Notes under the pieces: generated by a model
What the model was told of the DNA's origin: nothing
Databases searched by the model: none
Seen by the model: only the letters and a program-made list of their open reading frames with translations
Shown here: positions 1-5,528 of the stretch, in pieces
How positions within the stretch are numbered: the stretch's first letter is position 1
How the letters are laid out: each line of letters begins with the position of its first letter
Source of the DNA: DASXBA01 sp046729895
GTDB taxonomy: Bacteria; Actinomycetota; Thermoleophilia; Solirubrobacterales; Thermoleophilaceae
Direction: 5' to 3'
Length of the DNA: 6,410 bases
Assembly: GCA_046729895.1 (NCBI GenBank)
Contig: JBKPHP010000146.1
Coordinates: 1-6,410, forward strand
Translations under genes and position numbers: made by a program

Positions 1-3
1 TTT

Positions 4-23
4 CAGGCCCGATATATGGCCTG
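4..23. terminator. Small GC-rich hairpin beyond the 3' end of the GST gene
   Basis: CAGGCC (4-9) and GGCCTG (18-23) are perfect inverted repeats around an 8-base AT-rich loop, 14 bases past the stop of the minus-strand gene at 37-804. This could end its transcription. Reading on the minus strand, the stem is followed by AAA rather than a U-tract, so it is not a classical intrinsic terminator. The window edge prevents seeing what lies beyond it. Confidence 0.3.
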
Positions 24-36
24 CAAGAGCCCAGGT

Positions 37-804
37 CTACGCGGGCTCCGTGACCGCAGCGCGTGACGCTGGAAGGCGGTGCCGGGCGTAGGTGCGAAGG
101 ATCCATTCCGCCGCCGGGTGCTCCGCCAGCTCCGAGCGTACGCGCACGAGGGCCGGCGGCAGCTTGCCCCGTGCGCGCCAGGGAAACTCCGGCGGCATGA
201 GCAGCGGTCCCGCCAGGGCCGCCGCGGCGAGATCGGCCACGCTGAAGCGCTCGCCCACCAGGTAGTCGCCTCCGGCGCGCTCGGCCTCGATGCGGTCGAA
301 GCCGGCGAGGATCAGCTCCCGGGCACGGCTCGCGGACTCCTCGCTGATGCCGTAGTAGGACCACAGGGCGGAGCGGATCAGGGGCGCCAACGGCACCGCA
401 ACCGAACCCATCATCTCGCGCACGGTGCCCGCCGCCGCCTCGTCGTCCGACAGGAGGTACCAGAAGGCCAGCCGGCGCACCTCGTGCCCGTAGTTCTCGT
501 CGAAGAACTCCTCGAGCTCCAGGGCACGGCGCTGCTCCTCGGCATCCGAGGGGTACAGCGGCGGCTCGGGATAGCGGCGCTCGAGCTCCGCGATGATCGC
601 CGTCGAGTCGCCGATCGAGTGCCCGTCGATCGTGAGGACCGGAAAGGTCCTTTGGGCGCCGCGGGACAGCACAAGCGCCAGCGGGGCGTGCGTTCCATTG
701 GGCGGCGCGCGGCGGACATGCGGCACCCTTTTCCAGTCCAGCGCCCAGCGGGCCTTCTCGTTGAAGTTCGAGAACGTGATGTGCCAGAGGACTACCTCGG
801 CCAT
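37..804 (-). CDS. Glutathione S-transferase family protein
   Basis: A 255-residue protein with the two-domain GST layout and typical family length. The N-terminal thioredoxin-like domain (about 4-82) has a first strand and helix containing FSNFNEKARWALD (11-23), the cis-proline segment TFPVL (53-57), and GDSTAI (65-70), where Asp66-Ser67 match the Glu/Asp-Ser pair that grips the glutathione gamma-glutamyl group. The C-terminal helical domain (about 90-245) has the N-capping box Ser188-x-x-Asp191 in FSVADLAAA. It is probably a cytosolic enzyme conjugating or reducing with glutathione or another thiol; the substrate cannot be told. Many actinobacteria use mycothiol instead of glutathione, so the true cofactor is open. 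Asn15 sits where related proteins often carry Cys. The ATG at 804 is the only usable upstream start, because a TAG lies in frame at 819-817. No Shine-Dalgarno sequence precedes it, which suggests a leaderless message. It diverges tightly from the DUF354 gene and has no obvious pathway link to the sugar genes. Confidence 0.9.
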   Translation of the reverse strand: MAEVVLWHITFSNFNEKARWALDWKRVPHVRRAPPNGTHAPLALVLSRGAQRTFPVLTIDGHSIGDSTAIIAELERRYPEPPLYPSDAEEQRRALELEEFFDENYGHEVRRLAFWYLLSDDEAAAGTVREMMGSVAVPLAPLIRSALWSYYGISEESASRARELILAGFDRIEAERAGGDYLVGERFSVADLAAAALAGPLLMPPEFPWRARGKLPPALVRVRSELAEHPAAEWILRTYARHRLPASRAAVTEPA

Positions 805-813
805 CGATCGTGG

Positions 814-819
814 ATGCTA
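814..819 (-). promoter_or_regulatory. Candidate -10 element (TAGCAT) for the GST gene
   Basis: On the minus strand TAGCAT, matching the actinobacterial -10 pattern TAnnnT, ends 9 bases before the ATG at 804. With transcription starting at or near the ATG, this fits a leaderless promoter and explains the missing Shine-Dalgarno sequence. The same hexamer at the same distance precedes the GTG at 3208. It sits exactly midway between the two divergent start codons at 804 and 829. No convincing -35 box was found. Confidence 0.4.
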
Positions 820-828
820 ATGCGCCTC

Positions 829-1839
829 ATGCGGGTCTGGGCCGATCTCACGAACACCGCCCACGTGGTGGTGCTGCGACCGCTGATCGAGCTCCTCGAG
901 CGCCGGGGCCACGAGGTGGAGATCACGGCCCGTCCGCTGTCGCACACGGTCGAGCTGCTCGATGACTGGGGTCATCCCTACGAGGTCATCGGCCGCTACG
1001 GCGGGGCGACGCGGCTGGGCAAGGTGCGCGCCGCGGCGAACAGGCTGCCGGCGCTGATCCGTTTCGGGCGCAAGACGGGCTTCGACTACGGCCTCGGCCA
1101 CGCGTCGATCGACCTGCCCCCCGCCTGCTCCGCGCTACGAATCCCGAACACGACGATGTTCGACTACGAGTGGGCCACGATCCAGCACCACATCATCTGC
1201 AGGCTGGCCACGCGCGTGCTCGTGCCGGATGCCATCCCAGCCGAGCGGCTCCGGCGCTACGGCGCCAGGCCGCCCAAGCTGATCCGCTTCCCGGGCCTCA
1301 AGGAGGAGTACTACCTCGCGGACTTCCAGCCCGACCCCGGGGTGCTCGAGGAGCTCGGCCTCGACCGCGAGCGACCCCTCTGCGTGATCCGCACCGCGCC
1401 GTCCTACGCCCTTTATCTCGGCGGCTCCGAGAACCCGCTGCTGCCGCCCCTGATCCGCCGAGTGGCCGACGGCGAGACTCAGGTGGTCGTGCTGGCGCGC
1501 AACGAGGAGCAGCGCGCGGCGATCCGCGATCTGAATGCGCCAAACGTGGTCGTGCCTGAGCGGGCCGTCGACGGGCGCAGCCTCGTGGCGTTCGCCGACG
1601 TGCTCGTCTCCGCCGGCGGCACGATGAACCGGGAAGCCGCCGTGCTCGGCACGCCGGTCTGGTCGATCTTCGAGGGCAGGCTCGGGGCGGTGGACGAGAT
1701 GCTGGTCGAGCAGGGGCGGCTGCGGGTTCTGCGCGACCCCGACCAGGTGACGGTTGAGCGCAAGCCGGCCGAGGCGCACGAGCAGCGGACGCGACGGGAC
1801 CTTGCCGACCTCGTCCGACTGGCCGTCCCGCAGGCTTGA
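829..1839 (+). CDS. DUF354 domain-containing protein, GT-B glycosyltransferase-like
   Basis: A 336-residue soluble protein matching the DUF354 family (as remembered, about 330-350 residues), a group of unproven function that resembles UDP-GlcNAc 2-epimerases and MurG-like GT-B glycosyltransferases. The N-terminal half starts with the family-like MRVWADLTNTAHVVVLRPLI (1-20), followed by RRGHEVEITAR (25-35) and NTTMFDYEWA (107-116). FPGLKEEYYL (154-163) lies near the domain hinge. The C-terminal half carries SAGGTMNREAAVLGTPVWS (261-279), like the nucleotide-sugar-binding glycine-rich motif of MurG. No signal peptide or membrane segment is visible. ATG at 829 was chosen because it aligns with the family N-terminus; 820 (weak GGA upstream) and 814 would add 3 or 5 residues. 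The frame stays open far upstream, but that stretch is antisense to the GST gene and is rejected as coding. Its place beside sugar-nucleotide genes supports a glycan role, which is inference. Confidence 0.88.
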   Translation: MRVWADLTNTAHVVVLRPLIELLERRGHEVEITARPLSHTVELLDDWGHPYEVIGRYGGATRLGKVRAAANRLPALIRFGRKTGFDYGLGHASIDLPPACSALRIPNTTMFDYEWATIQHHIICRLATRVLVPDAIPAERLRRYGARPPKLIRFPGLKEEYYLADFQPDPGVLEELGLDRERPLCVIRTAPSYALYLGGSENPLLPPLIRRVADGETQVVVLARNEEQRAAIRDLNAPNVVVPERAVDGRSLVAFADVLVSAGGTMNREAAVLGTPVWSIFEGRLGAVDEMLVEQGRLRVLRDPDQVTVERKPAEAHEQRTRRDLADLVRLAVPQA

Positions 1840-1863
1840 ATCGCGGGGCGACATCCTCATCCA

Positions 1864-1925
1864 CAGTCCGCAGTCCTCAGTCCTCAGGGTATTGGTCGTT
1901 CCTGACGACTGCGGGCTGCGGACTG
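1864..1925. terminator. Long imperfect hairpin between convergent genes, probable two-way terminator
   Basis: Two 25-base arms, 1864-1888 and 1901-1925, are inverted copies matching at 22 of 25 positions, separated by a 12-base loop. The structure starts 24 bases after the DUF354 stop and ends 9 bases before the stop of the convergent transferase gene. A transcript from either strand would fold into a long GC-rich stem, so it could end both transcripts. There is no U-tract on either side, so termination would rely on the stem alone or on Rho. A smaller alternative stem, GTCGT (1895-1899) with ACGAC (1905-1909), lies around the loop. Confidence 0.5.
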
Positions 1926-1932
1926 CGCACTG
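1864..1932. repeat. Tandem heptamer repeats (CAGTCCK) in inverted arrangement
   Basis: The left arm reads as three tandem heptamers, CAGTCCG, CAGTCCT and CAGTCCT (1864-1884), followed by CAG. The right side, read on the minus strand from 1932, gives CAGTGCG, CAGTCCG, CAGCCCG and CAGTCGT, followed by CAGG. The hairpin is therefore built from 7-base units facing each other. This looks like a dispersed palindromic repeat family or a heptamer expansion that became inverted. The window holds one copy only, so dispersal cannot be judged. Confidence 0.6.
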
Positions 1933-1934
1933 GC

Positions 1935-3137
1935 TTAGCGCAGCCCCGCGGTGACGGCCCGCTCCACGGTGTCCTGACGCTCCTCCTCCGTCTCGGGCGG
2001 GCCTACCCCGTCGACGTCCTTCAGGAAGCGGCCCAGGCCCATCGCCTTCAGGTGGCGGGCCTTCAGGATCTCGAGCGTGTAGACCATCCACGCCGAGGCC
2101 ACCAGGACCAACATCCCCACCCCGGCCGCGATCAGCACGTGGCCGGTGTCCCACACCCCGGCCGGCCGGGGCGGGACGAAGCGCAGCAGGATGGCGTACC
2201 CCACCAGCAACACCGCCCAGAGATGCAGGTAGGCCGCGGTGCGCCGCTGCGAGAACCCGATCCGCATGAATCGGTGGTAGAAGTGGTTGTGGTCCGCCGC
2301 CCACGGGCGGCGGCCGTACTTGAGCCGCTTGAGCACCACGAAGGACGTGTCGAGAATGGGCACCGCCAGGACCAGTAGAGGTCCGACCAGGGCGATCGTC
2401 GCCGCCGTCTTGAGCACGCCCTCGACCGCCATCGACCCCAGCAGGAACCCGAGCGCGAGCGCCCCCGAGTCGCCCATGAAGATCTTGGCCGGGTGATAGT
2501 TGTGGCGGAGGAAGCCGAGCGTGGCGCCGCACACGATCGCGGCCAATGCGGCCGCCGACGAGCGCGCGAAGGACGCCGACAGCAGCGCGAAGGCGGCCGC
2601 GGCGATCGCGACGATCCCCGCCGCGAGCGAGTCCATGCCGTCGATCAGGTTGATCAGGTTCGCCAGGAGCGCGATCCAGAGCACCGTCAACGGATAGGCG
2701 ATCCAGCCGAGGTCGTGGTTGCCGATGAACGGCAGGCTGAAGTGGTCGATCTTGAGGTCCCACCCGACGACCGGGATCAGCGCGATGGCGCAGACCGCCG
2801 CCAGCTTCACGATCGGCTTGATGCCGCGGATGTCGTCCACAAGCCCGAGGACGGCCACCGCAGCGGTGCCGAGCAGGATCCCCGGATAGGGCCCGTCGAG
2901 ATCGACAGCCACCAGCGCCGGGATGAGTATCCCGAGCACGATGGCGACGCCGCCGATCCTGGGGACGGGACGGGTGTGGACGCGGGGTCTGTCCCCGCCG
3001 AGGTCCACGCCGCCGATGCGGGGCGCGAGCCTCGCCGTGATCGGCGTAAGCACCAAGACGATGGCCGCCGACGCGAGGAACCCCCACACCACCGAACCGT
3101 CCTCCACGAGCGCGCGCAGGGAGTCCGTGAAGGACAT
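1935..3137 (-). CDS. Polyprenyl-phosphate N-acetylhexosamine-1-phosphate transferase (WecA/TagO/MraY superfamily)
   Basis: A 400-residue polytopic membrane protein of glycosyltransferase family 4, with about ten or eleven hydrophobic segments. It would move a sugar-1-phosphate from a UDP-sugar to undecaprenyl or decaprenyl phosphate on the inner membrane face, the first step of a lipid-linked glycan. Family motifs appear in order: RVHTRPVPRIGG (52-63), VDDIRG (100-105) with the Mg-binding Asp pair 101-102, NLINLIDGMDSLAAG (160-174) with Asp166 and Asp169, HPAKIFMGDSGALALG (215-230), Asp263, and the His-rich DHNHFYHR (282-289) typical of WecA-like members, not MraY. A soluble tail of about 45 residues (356-400) ends the protein. 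The usual substrate is UDP-GlcNAc, but it cannot be read from sequence. ATG at 3137 is the only start after an in-frame stop (TGA at 3170-3168), and no Shine-Dalgarno sequence is seen. It is convergent with the DUF354 gene and divergent from the dehydrogenase, so transcribed alone within this window. Confidence 0.92.
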   Translation of the reverse strand: MSFTDSLRALVEDGSVVWGFLASAAIVLVLTPITARLAPRIGGVDLGGDRPRVHTRPVPRIGGVAIVLGILIPALVAVDLDGPYPGILLGTAAVAVLGLVDDIRGIKPIVKLAAVCAIALIPVVGWDLKIDHFSLPFIGNHDLGWIAYPLTVLWIALLANLINLIDGMDSLAAGIVAIAAAAFALLSASFARSSAAALAAIVCGATLGFLRHNYHPAKIFMGDSGALALGFLLGSMAVEGVLKTAATIALVGPLLVLAVPILDTSFVVLKRLKYGRRPWAADHNHFYHRFMRIGFSQRRTAAYLHLWAVLLVGYAILLRFVPPRPAGVWDTGHVLIAAGVGMLVLVASAWMVYTLEILKARHLKAMGLGRFLKDVDGVGPPETEEERQDTVERAVTAGLR

Positions 3138-3143
3138 GGCGTG

Positions 3144-3154
3144 GTTATAGCGTA
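3144..3154 (-). promoter_or_regulatory. Candidate -10 region for the WecA-like gene
   Basis: On the minus strand TACGCT (3154-3149), fitting TAnnnT, ends 11 bases before the ATG at 3137, and the overlapping TATAAC (3149-3144) ends 6 bases before it. Either would give a leaderless or nearly leaderless message, consistent with the absence of a Shine-Dalgarno sequence. No clear -35 box was found. Confidence 0.3.
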
Positions 3155-3192
3155 GCCAGAGGCGGCATCATGGAGGCTCCGATACCGACTGC

Positions 3193-3198
3193 TAGCAT
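3193..3198 (+). promoter_or_regulatory. Candidate -10 element (TAGCAT) for the sugar dehydrogenase gene
   Basis: TAGCAT fits TAnnnT and ends 9 bases before the GTG at 3208, the same hexamer and spacing seen before the GST start at 804. No Shine-Dalgarno sequence lies in the short stretch between it and the GTG, so a leaderless transcript is likely. It sits in the 70-base gap shared with the divergent WecA-like gene, so the two promoters lie close together. Confidence 0.4.
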
Positions 3199-3207
3199 CG
3201 CGCCGCT

Positions 3208-4521
3208 GTGAGCGGAGCGGTTTCATCTGCCGCGGCCAGCGCCTTCGACGAGCGGGTTGCCGCCCGCCAGGCCAAGCTCGGAATCGTCGGTCTGGGGTAC
3301 GCCGGCCTGCCGCTCGCGATGCTGTTCGCCGAGGTCGGATTCGACGTCACCGGCATCGATCTCGACGAGTCGCGCGTGCGCGCCGTCGGCGCCGGCCGCT
3401 CCTACCTGGTCGACGTCCCGGCCGAGCGCTACGACGGGGTGGACGGGCGTCTCCGCGCGACCACGGACTACGCCCGGGTCGCGGAGCTCGACGCGCTCAC
3501 CATCTGCGTCCCGACCCCGCTCTCAAAGACCCGCACGCCCGACATCTCCTACATCGTCTCCGCTGCCGAGGCCCTGGTCGGCCACCTGCGCGAGGGCCAG
3601 CTCATCGTCCTCCAGTCGACGACCTACCCCGGCACCACCGAGGAGATCGTGCTGCCCATCCTGGAGCGGTCGGGCGGCAGGGTCGGCCAGGACTTCTTCC
3701 TCGGGTACGCGCCCGAGCGGGTCGACCCCGGCAACAAGGACTGGAGCATCCGCAACACGCCGAAGCTGGTTGCCGGGGTGACGGACGAATGCTTGCAGCG
3801 CACCGAATCGCTCTACCGGCAGATCGTGGAGAACGTCGTCCCGGTCTCGAGCCCGATGGTGGCGGAGACCGCGAAGCTCCACGAGAACACCTTCCGAGCG
3901 GTCAACATTGCGCTGGCCAACGAGCTCGCGTTGATGTGCGATCGGCTCGGGATCTCGGTCTGGGAGGTGATCGACGCCGCCAAGACCAAGCCGTTCGCCT
4001 TCCTGGCCCACTACCCGGGCCCCGGCCTGGGTGGCGACTGCATCCCGGTGGTCCCCCACTTCCTCGCTTGGCGGCTGCGCGAGTACGGCTACTCCGCACA
4101 GCTCATCGATGCGGCCCACGAGGTCAACGCCCACATGCCCGTCTACGTCGTGCAGAAGATCTCCGAGGCGCTCAACGACGCCGGCAAGCCGATCAGGGGC
4201 TCGCGCCTGCTCCTGCTCGGCATGGCCTACAAGAGCGAGGTTCACGACACTCGCGAGTCCCCGAGCCTCGAGGTCATGCGTCAGCTGCTCGAGCGCGGCG
4301 GCGAGGTCCGGTACTGCGACCCCTGGGTGCCGGAGTTCGAGCTCGAGGGGGTCCGCCACGAGAGCGCGCCATGGGGTCCGGAGGCGGCCTCGTGGGCCGA
4401 CTGCGTGGTGCTGCTGACCCCGCATCGTGAGTTCGCCAACCCGACCGCTTGGGAGCAGGCCAAGCTGGTCCTCGACACCCGCAACGCCGCCCCGCCGGGT
4501 CCCAGGGTCCAGTCGATCTAG
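3208..4521 (+). CDS. Nucleotide sugar 6-dehydrogenase (UDP-GlcNAc dehydrogenase, WbpA-type)
   Basis: A 437-residue cytosolic enzyme of the UDP-glucose/GDP-mannose dehydrogenase family, of normal length. It would oxidise C6 of a UDP-sugar to a uronic acid using two NAD+. The N-terminal Rossmann domain has GLGYAG (28-33) and acidic Asp51 at the end of strand two, then CVPTPL (100-105), STTYPGTTEE (137-146) and YAPERVDPGN (167-176), which favour the UDP-GlcNAc (WbpA) branch. The central domain has AKLHENTFRAVN (222-233) with Lys223 and Asn227 matching catalytic residues. The nucleophile is Cys278 in GPGLGGDCIPVVP (271-283). The C-terminal UDP-binding domain includes MAYKSEVHDTRESPSLE (339-355). 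Oddly, the usual Asp four residues after the Cys is Val282, and the His before the Cys is Asp277. The GTG start is placed by the TAGCAT element and adds a short Ala-rich lead before the Rossmann strand. Substrate assignment is inference. Confidence 0.9.
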   Translation: MSGAVSSAAASAFDERVAARQAKLGIVGLGYAGLPLAMLFAEVGFDVTGIDLDESRVRAVGAGRSYLVDVPAERYDGVDGRLRATTDYARVAELDALTICVPTPLSKTRTPDISYIVSAAEALVGHLREGQLIVLQSTTYPGTTEEIVLPILERSGGRVGQDFFLGYAPERVDPGNKDWSIRNTPKLVAGVTDECLQRTESLYRQIVENVVPVSSPMVAETAKLHENTFRAVNIALANELALMCDRLGISVWEVIDAAKTKPFAFLAHYPGPGLGGDCIPVVPHFLAWRLREYGYSAQLIDAAHEVNAHMPVYVVQKISEALNDAGKPIRGSRLLLLGMAYKSEVHDTRESPSLEVMRQLLERGGEVRYCDPWVPEFELEGVRHESAPWGPEAASWADCVVLLTPHREFANPTAWEQAKLVLDTRNAAPPGPRVQSI

Positions 4522-4532
4522 GGCCGTCCCAC

Positions 4533-4558
4533 TTGGACGCACATCCGGATGCGCCCAA
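4533..4558. other. Dyad-symmetric element after the dehydrogenase stop
   Basis: The perfect palindrome CATCCGGATG (4542-4551) is flanked by GC/GC (4539-4540 with 4553-4554) and then TTGG/CCAA (4533-4536 with 4555-4558), with small mismatches. It begins 11 bases past the stop at 4521 and 118 bases before the next gene. It might be a weak terminator or attenuator stem, although no U-tract follows, or a binding site for a dimeric regulator. The sequence does not decide between these. Confidence 0.3.
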
Positions 4559-4676
4559 ACCGGAACGGGATCGCCGTGCGCGGCATCATCGATAGCTCAG
4601 CCGTCGGCTCGCGCCGCCCGGCGCGCAGCCCGGTAGAAACAATGCCCGGACGCACTCCAGGCGGGACGGACCCTTA

Positions 4677-5528
4677 GTGGCCCGTCTTCTCGTGCTGGGG
4701 GCGGGGTACGTGGGCGCCGCGCTGGGGGCCCTTGCGCTCTACGAGGGCCACGAGGTGGTCCTGGCGGACAACTGGTACGCCACCGAGCGCCCTCAGCTCG
4801 ACGAGCTCGAAGCCCGCGGCGCCCGCGTCGAGTCCGGCGACATACGCTCCGCCCAGGACCTCGACCGCCTGCTCGCCGATCGGCCCTCGCGCGTGTACCT
4901 GCTGGCCGCGCAGGCCAGCAGGCCGCTGGCCGAGCGCGAGCCCGACTACACCGAGGAGACCAACCTCGGGGGCGCGAGGCGAGTCGCCGAGGCGGTGGCC
5001 AGGGCGGGCGGGCCGCCGCTCGCCTTCGCGAGCTCCTTGCACGTGTACGGCCCGGACCTCGAGGGTGAGGTCGACGAGGGCCGGCCATACGGGCCGCAGA
5101 ACGATCTCTCCCACCTCTCGAAGGTCTACGCCGAGCTTTGCCTCGAGATGTACGCTCGCCGCCACGGCTTCGACCTCGCGCTGCTCAGGCTGGGGATCGT
5201 CTACGGGCCCAGCCCCGTGGCGCACGAGCGGCCCGGGTCGCAGACCGTTGTCGACAAGTTCCGGCGGCTCGCGGCGGCCGGAGAGCCGCTGCCGCTCGAT
5301 GACGGTGGCCAGGCGACGATCGGGGTCGCGCACGTCGATGACGTCGCCCGCATTCTGCTCGCCTCCCCCGATCGCCCCGGGGTCTCGCGCGCCAATGTCG
5401 CCGCCGAGACCGTGACGGTCGCGGACGTCGCCGCGCTGGCACGCGGGGAGGCGCCCGAGGGCGGCGCGGCGTGGAGCGTCGTCTCGCCATTCGAGTACCG
5501 GCACCCGCTGGCGGAGTACATGGCGTGA
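4677..5528 (+). CDS. NAD-dependent epimerase/dehydratase family protein (extended SDR) with altered active site
   Basis: A 283-residue cytosolic protein of the extended SDR family, close to the usual 300-330. The Rossmann domain has GAGYVG (8-13), GDIRS (54-58) after strand three, LLAAQAS (75-81), and FASSLHVYG (117-125) with the catalytic-type Ser119-Ser120. RLGIVYGP (171-178) and IGVAHVDDVARILL (215-228) match the C-terminal substrate-binding region. The family would change the sugar of a nucleotide sugar by epimerisation, dehydration or keto reduction with bound NAD(P). The YxxxK motif is altered: Lys149 is present in SHLSKVYAE, but the Tyr position is Ser145. Activity may therefore be changed or lost. 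GTG at 4677 follows the purine-rich GGGACGGA (4663-4670), a weak ribosome binding site 6 bases upstream, and puts the Rossmann glycines at the normal distance. The stop overlaps the next gene's start (GTGA), so the two are likely co-translated. The exact substrate is unknown. Confidence 0.85.
   Translation: MARLLVLGAGYVGAALGALALYEGHEVVLADNWYATERPQLDELEARGARVESGDIRSAQDLDRLLADRPSRVYLLAAQASRPLAEREPDYTEETNLGGARRVAEAVARAGGPPLAFASSLHVYGPDLEGEVDEGRPYGPQNDLSHLSKVYAELCLEMYARRHGFDLALLRLGIVYGPSPVAHERPGSQTVVDKFRRLAAAGEPLPLDDGGQATIGVAHVDDVARILLASPDRPGVSRANVAAETVTVADVAALARGEAPEGGAAWSVVSPFEYRHPLAEYMA
5513..5516 (+). promoter_or_regulatory. Ribosome binding site fixing the start of the second SDR
   Basis: GGAG lies 8 bases before the GTG at 5525. 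It supports that codon over the in-frame ATG-like extension further upstream (a start at 5471 would overlap the previous gene by 58 bases and put 18 residues before the Rossmann strand). It is the clearest Shine-Dalgarno sequence in the window and contrasts with the leaderless-looking starts at 804 and 3208, as expected for an internal operon gene. Confidence 0.6.

Noticed and set aside
79..828. Open plus-strand frame extending the DUF354 gene upstream by 250 codons
   Set aside because: It is antisense to the well-supported GST gene, is Arg-rich and low in recognisable motifs, and the family N-terminus begins at 829.
1135..3087. 650-codon minus-strand open frame
   Set aside because: It runs across the DUF354 gene, the hairpin and the WecA-like gene in the wrong frames. 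The Arg/Gly/Pro-rich translation has no family features and is typical of GC-rich shadow frames.
2493..3155. 220-codon plus-strand frame rich in Arg, Asp and Glu
   Set aside because: Antisense to the WecA-like membrane protein gene; charged low-complexity composition follows from the complementary codons.
3523..4542. 339-codon minus-strand frame
   Set aside because: Antisense to the dehydrogenase, whose motifs are clear in the plus frame. The translation shows no recognisable domain.
4590..4660. tRNA-like GATAGCTCAG segment
   Set aside because: The D-arm-like bases are not followed by a GGTAGAGC partner, and no anticodon arm, T arm (GGTTCGAATCC-like) or acceptor stem could be assembled.
5471..5524. 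Longer second SDR starting at 5471
   Set aside because: It would overlap the preceding SDR by 58 bases and add 18 residues before the Rossmann strand. GTG 5525 has a GGAG at good spacing and the GTGA overlap.
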